This document shows, piece by piece, positions 51,981 to 61,086 of a DNA stretch of 64,000 bases (the first letter of the stretch is position 1; each line of letters begins with the position of its first letter). The stretch comes from Phycisphaerae bacterium (GTDB taxonomy: Bacteria; Planctomycetota; Phycisphaerae; Sedimentisphaerales; Anaerobacaceae): positions 62,001 through 126,000 of the forward strand of contig JAAYBV010000051.1 of the NCBI GenBank assembly GCA_012744475.1. The letters run 5' to 3'. The notes under the pieces are model-generated. The model was not told where the DNA came from, searched no databases, and was given only the letters and a program-made list of their open reading frames with translations. Position numbers and translations under genes: made by a program.

Positions 51981-53153
51981 ATGGCAATCAACCGCAAGTT
52001 GAGAATGGGTTTGGTTGGCGGAGGCCCTGGGGCTTTCATCGGTGAGGTGCATCGCAAAGCCTCCCGTCTGGATGGGGAAATTGAGCTGGTGGCCGGAGCG
52101 TTCGACATCGATCCCAAGAAGTCACAGCAGATGGGCAAGCAGCTCTACCTGGACCCCAAGCGCGTCTACAACACTTACCAGGACATGCTCAAGGCCGAGT
52201 CGGCTCGGCCCGAAGGCGACCGGATCGACTTCGTCGCGGTGACCACGCCGAACAATTGGCACTTCCCCATCGCGCGCGACGCACTCAAGGCGGGATTCCA
52301 CGTCATGTGCGAAAAGCCCATGACCCTGACCAGCAAAGAGGCCAAGGAACTCCAGAAGCTGGTCGCCAAGAAGGGCCTGGTCTTCGGCCTGATGCACAAC
52401 TATACCGGCTATCCCATGGTCAAGCTCGCTCGGGACATGGTCAAGAAGAACGACGTCGGCAGGATCCGCAAGGTCGTCGTGCAATATCCGCAGGGCTGGC
52501 TGGCCACGGCGCTGGAGAAGACCGGCAACCTGCAGGCGAGCTGGCGGACCGATCCGAAGCAGAGCGGCGCCGGCGGCTGCGTCGGTGACATCGGGACACA
52601 TGCGGCCAATCTGGCCGAGTACATCACCGGCCTGAAGATCACGGACATCTGCGCCGAGCTGACGACGTTCGTGCCGGGCCGGGCGCTCGACGACGACTGC
52701 AACTGCCTGCTCAAGCTCGAAGGCGGCGCCAAGGGTGTGCTGCACGCCAGCCAGATCGCGCACGGTGAAGAGAACAACCTCGCCATCTGGGTCCACGGCG
52801 AGAAGGCGAGCCTCGAATGGCACCAGGAGCATCCGAATCATCTGTACGTCCGCCGTCCGAGTAAGCCGGAAGAGGTCTGGAAACGCGGCAACGACTATGT
52901 CGCGGGCTACAGCGCCGCGGCCGCCCGCAACAGCCGCATTCCCTCCGGCCATCCCGAAGCCTTCCTCGAAGCCTTCGCCAACAACTATCGCAACTTCGCC
53001 GAGACCGTCAAGAGCGCCATCGAAGGCAAGAAGCCCGATCCGCTGGCCACCGATTTCCCGGGCGTCAACGAAGGCGTGCGCGGCATGCTCTTCATTGAGA
53101 CCGTTGTCGCCAGCAGCAAGAGCAAACAGAAATGGACCCCCATGAAGAAATGA
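51981..53153 (+). CDS. Gfo/Idh/MocA-family oxidoreductase
   Basis: RMGLVGGGPGAFIGEVHRKAS is the Rossmann loop, followed by FVAVTTPNNWHFPIARDAL, HVMCEKPMTLT and GAGGCVGDIGTHAANLAEYITG. There is no export signal from ATG 51981, which has AAAGGAG at good spacing. An in-frame ATG at 51888, itself behind CAGGAGG, would add 31 residues (MGGTACQAHKAG...) without resemblance to the family. It probably oxidises a sugar or sugar derivative with NAD(P). The exported TIM-barrel and Tat oxidoreductase genes follow in the same direction. Confidence 0.9.
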   Translation: MAINRKLRMGLVGGGPGAFIGEVHRKASRLDGEIELVAGAFDIDPKKSQQMGKQLYLDPKRVYNTYQDMLKAESARPEGDRIDFVAVTTPNNWHFPIARDALKAGFHVMCEKPMTLTSKEAKELQKLVAKKGLVFGLMHNYTGYPMVKLARDMVKKNDVGRIRKVVVQYPQGWLATALEKTGNLQASWRTDPKQSGAGGCVGDIGTHAANLAEYITGLKITDICAELTTFVPGRALDDDCNCLLKLEGGAKGVLHASQIAHGEENNLAIWVHGEKASLEWHQEHPNHLYVRRPSKPEEVWKRGNDYVAGYSAAAARNSRIPSGHPEAFLEAFANNYRNFAETVKSAIEGKKPDPLATDFPGVNEGVRGMLFIETVVASSKSKQKWTPMKK

Positions 53154-53313
53154 CACATCAGGCAATCTGCCCTGAGCCGATACCATCGTTCGACGCACCC
53201 GACTCCGGGTGCGTCGGGCGATGATCGCTCCGAGCCAAATCATACCACCGCGATTCGTGTTCGAGTTCGCGGAGGAGGGGTGTATTCCAATCGCAGCCAT
53301 TAGGAGCATCACC

Positions 53314-54243
53314 ATGGAGAATCAGCATCCCGTGTCGCGCCGGCACTTCCTGGGGACCGCCGCGGTGGCGGCCATGACCGCCTCCGCCGTGTCTTCCGGG
53401 GCCGGGGCCGCCCAGACAAACAAGAAGTTCAAACTCAAGTATGCCCCGAGCCTCGGCGCGTTCCAGGCCCACGCGGGCAAGGACCCGATCGACCAGCTCA
53501 AGTTCATGGCCGATGAGGGCTTCACCGCCATGTTCGACAACGGCCTGATGGGCCGCCCGCCGGAACTCCAGGAGCAGATCGCCAAAGAAATGGACCGGCT
53601 CGGCATGACTATGGGGCCGTACGTGATGTACGCCGAATTCGGCAAGCCCACCTTCGTCACCAACGACAAGGAGTTCCAGACCTCCATCGTCAGCCGCACG
53701 AAAGAGGCGGTCGAGGTCGCCAAGCGAACCGGGGCCAGGTGGACCCTGATCGCTCCCGGCTGCATCAGCCAGCGCATGGAGACGGACTACCAGACCGCCA
53801 ACCTGATCGACAACGTCCGGCGATGCGTCGAGATCGCCGAGCCGGCGGGCCTGGTGATCGTGCTGGAGCCCCTGAACTGGTGGGCCAACCACCCGGGCCT
53901 GTTCCTCCAGAAGGTCCCGCAAGCCTACATGGTCTGCCGGGCGGTCAACAGCCCGTCGTGCAAGATCGTCAACGATCTGTACCATCAGCAAATCAGCGAA
54001 GGCAATCTGATTCCGAACATCGACATGGCCTGGAGCGAGATCGGCGCCTTCCACCTCGGCGACAATCCCGGCCGCAACGAGCCCGGCACCGGCGAGATCA
54101 ACTACAAGAGCATCTTCCGACACATCTACCGCAAGGGCTATCAAGGCGTGCTGTGCATGGAGCACGGCAAGAGCAAAGGCGGCAAGGAAGGCGAACGAGC
54201 CGTGATCGACGCCTATCGAGCCTGCGACGACTTCGAGGTCTGA
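53314..54243 (+). CDS. Tat-exported hydroxypyruvate-isomerase-like TIM barrel
   Basis: A Tat leader (VSRRHFLGTAAVAAMTASAV) precedes a xylose-isomerase-like barrel: YAPSLGAFQAHAGKDPIDQLKFMADEGF, TLIAPGCIS, LVIVLEPLNWWANHPG, CKIVNDLYHQQISEGNLI, IGAFHLGDNPGRNEPGTGEINY and VLCMEHGKSKGG, with Glu, Asp, His and Glu ligands in the usual places. Export argues against a role in central metabolism. AGGAG lies before ATG 53314. It lies 56 bases upstream of a Tat Gfo/Idh/MocA gene, so the two probably act together outside the cytoplasm. Confidence 0.88.
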   Translation: MENQHPVSRRHFLGTAAVAAMTASAVSSGAGAAQTNKKFKLKYAPSLGAFQAHAGKDPIDQLKFMADEGFTAMFDNGLMGRPPELQEQIAKEMDRLGMTMGPYVMYAEFGKPTFVTNDKEFQTSIVSRTKEAVEVAKRTGARWTLIAPGCISQRMETDYQTANLIDNVRRCVEIAEPAGLVIVLEPLNWWANHPGLFLQKVPQAYMVCRAVNSPSCKIVNDLYHQQISEGNLIPNIDMAWSEIGAFHLGDNPGRNEPGTGEINYKSIFRHIYRKGYQGVLCMEHGKSKGGKEGERAVIDAYRACDDFEV

Positions 54244-54299
54244 TCCCTCGGTCGACGGCGGCCGATACGCCGATATCCGTTGTACGAAAGGAACAGTGT

Positions 54300-55583
54300 A
54301 TGAACCACAATCTCACCGACAATCTGAAAAATCTCTCGCGTCGGCACTTCCTGAAAAGCTCGGCCGCCGGCATGGCCGCCGCCCTGGCGAGCAAGAACGT
54401 GCTGTTCGCAGCCCAGGCGAAGAAGAAATTCCGCGTGGGTCTGATCGGCTGCGGCGGCCGTGGCACCGGGGCCCTGGAAAACTGCTTCGAGGCTGCCGGA
54501 ATCCTCGACATCGATCTGGAGGTCGTCGCCACCGCCGACTGGTTCAAGGACCGGGCCGTTGCCGCGGGCAAGAAGCACAACGTGCCGGAATCGCGATGCT
54601 TCGCCGGCGCCGACGGCTACAAGAAGCTGCTCGACACCAACGTCGAGGTCGTCCTGATGGCGACCTCGCCCAACTTCCGCCCGGTGCACTTCGACGCGGC
54701 GATCCGCGCAGGCAAGCACGTGTTCATGGAAAAGCCGGTGGCGGTGGACCCGCCGGGCGGTCGCAAGATCATCGCAGCCGGCGAGATGGCCAAGCAGAAG
54801 GGCCTGGCCGTCGTGGCCGGAACTCAGCGGCGGCATCAGGCCGGCTATCAGCGCATCAAGTACGCGCTGGAGCGCGGCGCCATCGGCGAGATCGCCGGCG
54901 GCGCGGTCTGGTGGTGCGGCGGCGCGCTGTGGTACCAGACCAAGAAAGCCGACGAGAGCGACGCCGACTACATGGTGCGCAACTGGGTCAGCTTCACGGA
55001 GATGTCGGGTGACCACATCGTCGAGCAGCACGTCCACAACCTTGACGTCGCCAACTGGTACATCGGCCGCACGCCGACGTCCGCTCTGGGCTTTGGCGGC
55101 CGCGCCCGTCGCAAGACCGGCAATCAGTTCGATTTCTTCAGCGTCGACCTCGATTACGGCAACGGCCTCCGCATCCACAGCATGTGCCGCCAGATCAACG
55201 GCACCGACGGCAGCGTCCGCGAGTTCTTCCGCGGCACCCAGGGCGAGACCTGGGGCGGCGGCGGACTGAAGGCGGCCAAGGAGATCGTCGTCCCCGAGTT
55301 TCCCGACCGCAATCCGTACGTGCAGGAGCACGTCGACATGCTTCAGAGCATCATGAGCGGCAAGCCCATCAACGAGGCGCACGACGTCGCGACCTCGACG
55401 CTGACCGCCATCATGAGCCGCATCTCCACCTATACCGGCAAGCTCGTTCGCTGGAAAGACGTTGTGGAGAATGAGAGTTCACCCTACTACAACCTCACTC
55501 TCAAGCCGACTCCGGAGGACTTCGAGAAGGGTGAAGTGGTCGCGCCTCCGGACGATATCACGGCGGTGCCCGGCCAGGATTGA
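54300..55583 (+). CDS. Tat-exported Gfo/Idh/MocA-family oxidoreductase
   Basis: A Tat leader (LSRRHFLKSSAAGMAAALAS) precedes FRVGLIGCGGRGTGALENC, VVLMATSPNFRPVHFDAAI, HVFMEKPVAVDPPG and SGDHIVEQHVHNLDVANWYIG. This subfamily, with GTQRRHQ and VREFFRGTQGE, is abundant in Planctomycetota and is exported. AAAGGAACAGTGT precedes ATG 54300. It is last in the plus-strand run and is followed by a strong bidirectional terminator. Probable role: oxidation of a glycoside or polyol in the periplasm. Confidence 0.92.
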   Translation: MNHNLTDNLKNLSRRHFLKSSAAGMAAALASKNVLFAAQAKKKFRVGLIGCGGRGTGALENCFEAAGILDIDLEVVATADWFKDRAVAAGKKHNVPESRCFAGADGYKKLLDTNVEVVLMATSPNFRPVHFDAAIRAGKHVFMEKPVAVDPPGGRKIIAAGEMAKQKGLAVVAGTQRRHQAGYQRIKYALERGAIGEIAGGAVWWCGGALWYQTKKADESDADYMVRNWVSFTEMSGDHIVEQHVHNLDVANWYIGRTPTSALGFGGRARRKTGNQFDFFSVDLDYGNGLRIHSMCRQINGTDGSVREFFRGTQGETWGGGGLKAAKEIVVPEFPDRNPYVQEHVDMLQSIMSGKPINEAHDVATSTLTAIMSRISTYTGKLVRWKDVVENESSPYYNLTLKPTPEDFEKGEVVAPPDDITAVPGQD

Positions 55584-55638
55584 TCGCACCTGCGATGACG
55601 CAGGCAGCCCGCTCTGTCTGCCAACGCCCAAACGAAAA

Positions 55639-55674
55639 GAAGTCGCGTCCCTGAAAGACGCGACTTCTTCTTTT
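55639..55674. terminator. Bidirectional rho-independent terminator
   Basis: An 11-bp perfect stem GAAGTCGCGTC/GACGCGACTTC with a 7-base loop is followed by TTCTTTT on the plus strand and CTTTT on the minus strand. It separates convergent genes ending at 55583 (+) and 55729 (-). Confidence 0.88.
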
Positions 55675-55728
55675 ATCCTGACATCAATGCGAATCCCGGC
55701 GGCATGAAGGGATTCGCATCCGCCGTCT

Positions 55729-56949
55729 CTAATCGAGAGGAACGATCTCGGAGAATTCCACGAACGCCCTGCCGGTCGGCTGGTGCGGCTGAATCTCTCC
55801 GACCAGACCCACCTTGTGCCCGACGAAATTCTCCAGATCGAGCCCCGCCGCAGCGCCCGTCGGCGAGACATAGCACACCGTTTTGCCCGAATCGTCGAGC
55901 ACACGGTATCGCCTGGCCTGCCCGGCCGCCGGGGCATAGATGCTCGTGCTCTCCAGCTTGCCGATGACCGCGAAGCGGCCCAGGTCCTCGATCTGCGCCA
56001 GCCGCACCTGGCGCGCTTCGCCGATCTTCTCGTTGAGCTTCTCCCGCTCTTTGCTCTGCAACTCCACTTCTCTGGCGACGGTGCAAGCCAGCTCGAACCG
56101 CTCGACCTGCTTGAGGGTGAAGTCCGCATAGCGAGCCGCACGGCCGCCCTCCTTGTTCTCCGCGATGACCTTGAGCTTCTCCTTGATCTCGGTGTACTTC
56201 TGCTGTGCCATCGGCTTGTCGCGTTCTTCTTTGACCAGCTTGGTCAGAGCGTAGTACGTATCGAGCAGATCGGACTCCGTGCGAATCTCCTGCGGCGTGG
56301 GCGGCGTCTCGACGGGTGTATTGGGTCCGGTGACGATATCCATGGGCGTCGCCCCCAACGGCGAGCTGGCCGGCTGGAGGAACTGCGTGCTGACCCACAG
56401 ATACGCCCCTTCCGGCGGCGCGATCTTGTAGTAGTCGTCCTTCTCCTCGCTCAGGAGCTTGACGTTCTGACCGCGATTGAGAACGATCTGCTTGCTCGTC
56501 GAATGGATAGGCTCGACGTAGTCGCTGCCGGCGTACACGCCCACGTTGTCACCGGTGACGATGCCTTCCGTCGGGTTCTCCATGTTGATGCTGACGTACT
56601 GCATTGCCACCCAGGAGAAACACCCCGGCGGCGGAACGATGCACGACCAGCCCTGCTGGCTCTTGAGGACCTGGACGCGGTCGCCCCGGTAGAGCTTGCC
56701 GCAATGGTAGAAATTCGTCCCGGGACCGGAGCGAACGTGCACGTCGTTGCCGATCACCTCGGCCACAGACGGCCCGTCCGGCAGGGCGGCGGCCCTGGCC
56801 ACCTCCGTGGTCACCGCCAGATTCGCATCCTGCTGGGCCCACGCCGCACCCGGCAGACTCACAGCCGCGATCGACAACAGGGTAAGCGAGAAACGCCCCC
56901 AAAAAGCTATGCGCACCACACGCCTTTGTGATTTCACGCGAGCTTGCAT
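55729..56949 (-). CDS. Exported protein with two SH3b domains
   Basis: A signal peptide (FSLTLLSIAAVSLPGAAWAQ) is followed by two bacterial SH3 domains: VIGNDVHVRSGPGTNFYHCGKLYRGDRVQVL and IVTGDNVGVYAGSDYVEPIHSTSKQIVLNRGQNVKLL. SH3b modules usually bind cell-wall peptides. The middle is helical and highly charged (about 230-320, probable coiled coil). The C-terminal part (FAVIGKLESTSIYAPAAGQARRYRVLDDSGKTVCYVSPTG) looks like a small beta domain. GGAGG precedes ATG 56949. An envelope-linked role is inferred. Confidence 0.85.
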   Translation of the reverse strand: MQARVKSQRRVVRIAFWGRFSLTLLSIAAVSLPGAAWAQQDANLAVTTEVARAAALPDGPSVAEVIGNDVHVRSGPGTNFYHCGKLYRGDRVQVLKSQQGWSCIVPPPGCFSWVAMQYVSINMENPTEGIVTGDNVGVYAGSDYVEPIHSTSKQIVLNRGQNVKLLSEEKDDYYKIAPPEGAYLWVSTQFLQPASSPLGATPMDIVTGPNTPVETPPTPQEIRTESDLLDTYYALTKLVKEERDKPMAQQKYTEIKEKLKVIAENKEGGRAARYADFTLKQVERFELACTVAREVELQSKEREKLNEKIGEARQVRLAQIEDLGRFAVIGKLESTSIYAPAAGQARRYRVLDDSGKTVCYVSPTGAAAGLDLENFVGHKVGLVGEIQPHQPTGRAFVEFSEIVPLD

Positions 56950-57106
56950 CCTACTTGCCTCCTTTTCAGAATTCCCTTCGATGCATCAGAAACGGCCCGC
57001 TGGCAGGTCGATCCTTCATCCTAAGCGTGTAAAGCTACCGCCTCTGGGCGATTTTGTCAAGCCTCAAGTCCGGACACCGGCGCACGGACCGAAAAAGTCC
57101 CGGCCG

Positions 57107-58282
57107 TCAGCTCTGGAGCTTCGCCAGCTCGTCCCGGCACATTCGGAGCTGGGCCGGGTCCGAGAGCCGCTCGGCGGCACGTTGCAGGTGTTCGATCGCC
57201 TCCTTCGGCCGGCTCAGGTACCGGCTGAACAGCAGGCCCAGCATCAGCTCCACCTGCTCGGCGTGCTGATAGTTGCCGTAGTGGGCCAGAAACTGGCTGT
57301 AGGCCCAGGCCGCCTCGGAGGCCCGCTGGCTGCTGGCTAACTGGTTGGCGATGTCCAGCAGATGCTGGCGCGGCAACACCTGATCGCTGTCGACGTTCAT
57401 CAACTGGACGTAGAGGTCGGCCGCCCCCGCCAGATTGTGCTCGTCCAGCCGCTTGACGATGGCGCCGCGAAGGTCGCGCACATCCTCCTCTTTTTGCATC
57501 TGGGCGACGGTTTTCTTCTCGACCGCCTCGACGGGCCTGCGAGCCTCGGTCCCGGAGAACGGGTCGTAACCCCCCGCAACGACGTCGCGGTACCGGCGGC
57601 GCCGATTCCATCGTTTGATCATGGTCCACAGGTCCAGTCCATCCGTGCTCACCAGACGGACCGCCAGCAGAAGCAGTGTCATCAAGATGCCGAAGGCGTA
57701 CCCCGCCAGATGCGCATCGTACGCGATGTTGCCCTGCCCCCGCGCCAGGATGTTGTCCAGGAAGATCATCTTCAGCACGATGAAGTACAGTGCAGGCACC
57801 TCAATCGTCCCGATGAAGAAGAACCAGTAAACGATGGTCAGAAGCGACTGCGGGAACAGAACGAGGTAAGCCCCTGTCACCGCCGCGACGGCGCCGCTGG
57901 CCCCCAGCGTCGGCACCGGCACCGCCGCATGGAAAAGGGCCTGGCCGAACCCGCTGACGACCGCGCCGCAGATGTAGAACGCGATGTAGGCCAGATTGCC
58001 GAGCTTGTCGTTGACGTTCTTGCCAAACATATAGAGGAAGAACATGTTGGCCAGGATGTGCCAGAAATCGGCGTGGAGGAAGGCGTACGTCACGAAGGTC
58101 CACCAGGGCGAGAATCCGGGCACGAGCATGAGGTCTTCGACCCAGAGCCGGTAGACGAACTGCCCATTGAGGGGATGGACCGTGAACTCCACCGTGAAGA
58201 TAACGACGTTCAGCACGATCAGCGCGTAGTTGGCATACGGCGTGCGTCGCGGCTGGATGTTCACCCGAATCGGCAACAGCAT
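57107..58282 (-). CDS. Rhomboid-family intramembrane serine protease with C-terminal helical repeat region
   Basis: The rhomboid core has about six hydrophobic segments: HADFWHILANMFFLYMFG (HxxxN), the catalytic Ser in TLGASGAVAAVTGAYL and the catalytic His in YDAHLAGYAFG. About 150 cytosolic-looking residues follow: a basic linker, then TPR-like helices (AADLYVQLMNVDSD, AAWAYSQFLAHYGNYQHAEQVELMLGLLFSRYLSRPKEAIEHL). No Shine-Dalgarno is visible before ATG 58282, and a TATAGAAT box lies close upstream, so the message may have a very short leader. Confidence 0.92.
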   Translation of the reverse strand: MLLPIRVNIQPRRTPYANYALIVLNVVIFTVEFTVHPLNGQFVYRLWVEDLMLVPGFSPWWTFVTYAFLHADFWHILANMFFLYMFGKNVNDKLGNLAYIAFYICGAVVSGFGQALFHAAVPVPTLGASGAVAAVTGAYLVLFPQSLLTIVYWFFFIGTIEVPALYFIVLKMIFLDNILARGQGNIAYDAHLAGYAFGILMTLLLLAVRLVSTDGLDLWTMIKRWNRRRRYRDVVAGGYDPFSGTEARRPVEAVEKKTVAQMQKEEDVRDLRGAIVKRLDEHNLAGAADLYVQLMNVDSDQVLPRQHLLDIANQLASSQRASEAAWAYSQFLAHYGNYQHAEQVELMLGLLFSRYLSRPKEAIEHLQRAAERLSDPAQLRMCRDELAKLQS

Positions 58283-58629
58283 AGTAGAGACTATTCTATA
58301 GAGGATTAGAGAGTCTTATCGGAACAGGCAGACAGTCTAATGCCCCGGCAGGGTTCGGGCAAGGCAGAAAGAAAGGACGGCCGGCGCCGTCCTCCTCGTG
58401 GAAATGAATCTTGAAGAAAAGTCGTTTTCCCCTCACGGAAAACATGCGGCCCGACCGTATCAGGCCACCCTCCTTCCGCATCCATCTCGCTTCTAAACAA
58501 AGTATAGGAATCCGAACCGGACAAGCCAAACGAGCGGTCGAAAAAGCTTCCCCCGGGATTGGTTTCCTGCTAATTATGTCTGCCGATCCGCAGCGTCGCG
58601 ACAAAGACCGAGAATCTGCCGGAGAACCC
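58283..58629. other. Divergent intergenic region
   Basis: No gene is supported. The first 73 codons of the plus-strand ORF in this gap lack family resemblance and are treated as upstream sequence of the peptidase gene. The left end probably carries the rhomboid promoter on the minus strand (TATAGAAT near 58292-58299, read as its complement). Confidence 0.45.
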
Positions 58630-59697
58630 ATGAAGACCCAACCGATTCCGCAACGCGTAAAGGACATCCGCCGCCGGCTCCGTGAAAAGGGCATCGACTG
58701 CCTGATCCTGACCAAGGCCGTCGACGTCACCTACGTGACCGCCTTCCGGGGCGAGGACAGTTGGGCCGCGATCACCCCGAACGCGGTCTACCTCATCACC
58801 GACAGCCGCTACATTGAGCAGGCCCGGAAAGAATGCGTGCGCACGAGCTTCGTGCAGCGGACAGGACCGATAACCCTGGCGACCGCCCAGTTCGTCAAAA
58901 GGCTCAAGAGCGACGCGGTCGCGATCGACAAGGCCGTATCGCTGGCAGCCTATCAGGCCCTGAGAAAGGGTCTGCGCGCCCCGCTCAAGGGCGTCAGCGG
59001 CATCACCGAGGAGCTCCGCAACGTCAAGGATGCCACGGAGCTCGCCAGGATCAAGAAGGCCGCTGAGCTGTCCGCCAAGGCGCTGGCGAGGGCGACGGCG
59101 TTCTTCAAGCCGGGAATCTGCGAAAGCGAGCTGGCGGGAATCGTCGACCTGGAGATCCGCCGGCTGGGCTGCAAGCCGGGATTCGAGACCATCGTCGCCT
59201 TCGGGCCCAACGCTTCCCGCCCGCACCACCAGCCCGGCGCCAGGAAGCTGAGGAAGACGGACACCATTCTGATCGACTTCGGCGCCCGGTACGACGGATA
59301 CACCGCGGACATCACGCGGTGCTTCGTGGTGGGCAAGCCCAGCGCTGCGTACCGGCGCGCCTGCGAGGTGACCGCCCGGTCGCAGGCCGCCGCCATTGCC
59401 GCCGCCAGGGCGGGAGCGAAACTCCGCGACGTGGACGAAGCGGCCCGCAAGGTTGTGCGCGACAGCGGGTTTCCCGTCTATGGCTACGGCACGGGCCACG
59501 GCATCGGACTGGAGATCCACGAGGACCCGTTCCTGCGGCCGGAGTCCAAAGGGACGTTGCAGGCCGGACAGATCCTCACTATCGAGCCGGGCGTCTACAT
59601 CCCGGGCAAGCTCGGCGTCCGCATCGAGGACGACATCCTGATCACCGAGAACGGCTGCCAGATCCTCACCGGCGCCTGCCCGCACCTTCGCTTCTGA
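58630..59697 (+). CDS. M24-family Xaa-Pro aminopeptidase
   Basis: This metallopeptidase removes N-terminal residues preceding proline. The N-terminal creatinase-like domain (about 1-130) includes IDCLILTKAVDVTYVTAFRGE and YLITDSRYIEQA. The catalytic pita-bread domain has both metal Asp in IDFGARYDGYTADITR, the metal His in GTGHGIGLEIHE, and two Glu ligands in ILTIEPGVYI and GVRIEDDILIT. Length 355 from ATG 58630 is typical, with GGAG 6 bases upstream. The longer ORF (from 58411 or 58576) adds non-conserved residues. Confidence 0.93.
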   Translation: MKTQPIPQRVKDIRRRLREKGIDCLILTKAVDVTYVTAFRGEDSWAAITPNAVYLITDSRYIEQARKECVRTSFVQRTGPITLATAQFVKRLKSDAVAIDKAVSLAAYQALRKGLRAPLKGVSGITEELRNVKDATELARIKKAAELSAKALARATAFFKPGICESELAGIVDLEIRRLGCKPGFETIVAFGPNASRPHHQPGARKLRKTDTILIDFGARYDGYTADITRCFVVGKPSAAYRRACEVTARSQAAAIAAARAGAKLRDVDEAARKVVRDSGFPVYGYGTGHGIGLEIHEDPFLRPESKGTLQAGQILTIEPGVYIPGKLGVRIEDDILITENGCQILTGACPHLRF

Positions 59698-59715
59698 CCG
59701 AGCGTCGGCGGAACA

Positions 59716-61086
59716 CTACTTCGGCAGGCCCTTCCTCTGGATGGGCTTGCGGCCGTCGGGTTTGGGCACGAACATGTCACTGGCGGTCAGGCCGCACCGA
59801 CGCGCGATCATGAGGCTGTATGCCAGATCGCCCAAGTCGTCGCGTCCGCCGTTGTTGGTCCCGAAGGAGAACTTGGCGCCCGCCGCCTTGGCCTTGCGGA
59901 CGAATCGCTCGCTCGGCAGCCGGTACCGCGCGTTGATCTCGATGGCCACGCCGTTCCTGACCGCCGCGTCGATCACCTTCGCCATCCGCTCGTCCGTCCA
60001 GAGCGTGTCGTACTCGTCCGCGATCTCCGCGGGCAGAAACGTCGGATTGGCGTAAATGTCGATCGGCTCGTTCGTCAGAATCCCCACCGTCCGCTCGACC
60101 AGCATGTCCATGAACGCCTGCTTATCGTCGATCTCGACCTCGCTCGGAATCCACAAACGCATTCGCTTGCCCGCGTCGTTCGTCCATGTCATCGAGTCCG
60201 TGAAAACGTAGTCGAACTTCGCGATCGTCTCGGGCGAGAACATCGTCACCCACTCGCGTCCCTCCGCCTGCATGGCGCGGTACGCCGGCGCACCTTCGAG
60301 CCTCTTGAGGAACGGCTGCAACGCCGCATCGTTGGTCGTGGAGAATCCGACGCCGCAGTTCTCCGCGATGCCGAACTTGACGCCCCGCTGCTGCGACATC
60401 GCGACCGCCTCGTCGAGCGTCAGGCCGCCCTTGAGGTGGACGTGATAGTCCACGATGGGGAAATCGAGAACGGGCAGTGGCTTGACGTAGATGTTCCGAT
60501 AGCGGACCGTGCTGCCCGGGTCGTGACCCTGCAGAGCGAACGTGCCGCCTCGGAGCCCCCGCCCCTCCGACGTCCAGTCGACCACCTTCTTGTCATCGAC
60601 GAAGACCGTGACATGGTTGCCCTGCACGACGATGTGCTCGGTGAACCAGACTTCGTCTTTGGCCGAGTCGGTCCGCACGTCCTGCATGCCGTACAGGCTG
60701 CCGGTCTTGCGCGGGTCGGCGGCGAAGCTGTTGTTCACCTGGACCTCGAACCCCCGCCGGGGCCAGTCGGTTTCCTGATACCGCGTGTGGAAGTAGATGC
60801 CGCCGTTGGAGCCCGGCTCGGTCATCACCTCGACCTTCAGCTCGAAGTCCGTGAACTGCGTGTCTTCGACCGGCCCTGTGTAGAACAGATGGCTCCGCGC
60901 CCCGCGCGCGACGATCGCCCCATCCTGGACGGTGAAGGTCCCCGTATTCTCGCTGGCCTTCCAGCCGTCGAGCGTCTTGCCGTCGAACAGCCGCAACCAC
61001 GCCGCATCCTCCACCTGCCCCCCCGCCGGCCCCGCCAGGGCGGCGAACGAAATCATCATCAATACAACCGAGACCATCCTGCTCAT
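59716..61086 (-). CDS. Exported DUF1080-PHP domain fusion
   Basis: A signal peptide (MVSVVLMMISFAALAGPAGGQ) precedes a DUF1080 domain (about 20-205): AWLRLFDGKTLDGWKASENTGTFTVQDGAIVARG, FTDFELKVEVMTEPGSNGGIYFHTRYQ and RGGTFALQGHDPGSTVRYRNIYVKPLP. It then runs directly into a PHP-like metal-hydrolase domain (about 210-456): FPIVDYHVHLKGGLT, KFGIAENCGVG, DYVFTDSMTW, GVAIEINARYRLPSERFVRKAKAAGAKFSFGTNNGG. GGAGG precedes ATG 61086. Joining a glycan-associated jelly-roll to a PHP domain suggests a two-step or targeted sugar-phosphate or ester hydrolysis, but this is speculative. It is convergent with the peptidase gene. Confidence 0.85.
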   Translation of the reverse strand: MSRMVSVVLMMISFAALAGPAGGQVEDAAWLRLFDGKTLDGWKASENTGTFTVQDGAIVARGARSHLFYTGPVEDTQFTDFELKVEVMTEPGSNGGIYFHTRYQETDWPRRGFEVQVNNSFAADPRKTGSLYGMQDVRTDSAKDEVWFTEHIVVQGNHVTVFVDDKKVVDWTSEGRGLRGGTFALQGHDPGSTVRYRNIYVKPLPVLDFPIVDYHVHLKGGLTLDEAVAMSQQRGVKFGIAENCGVGFSTTNDAALQPFLKRLEGAPAYRAMQAEGREWVTMFSPETIAKFDYVFTDSMTWTNDAGKRMRLWIPSEVEIDDKQAFMDMLVERTVGILTNEPIDIYANPTFLPAEIADEYDTLWTDERMAKVIDAAVRNGVAIEINARYRLPSERFVRKAKAAGAKFSFGTNNGGRDDLGDLAYSLMIARRCGLTASDMFVPKPDGRKPIQRKGLPK

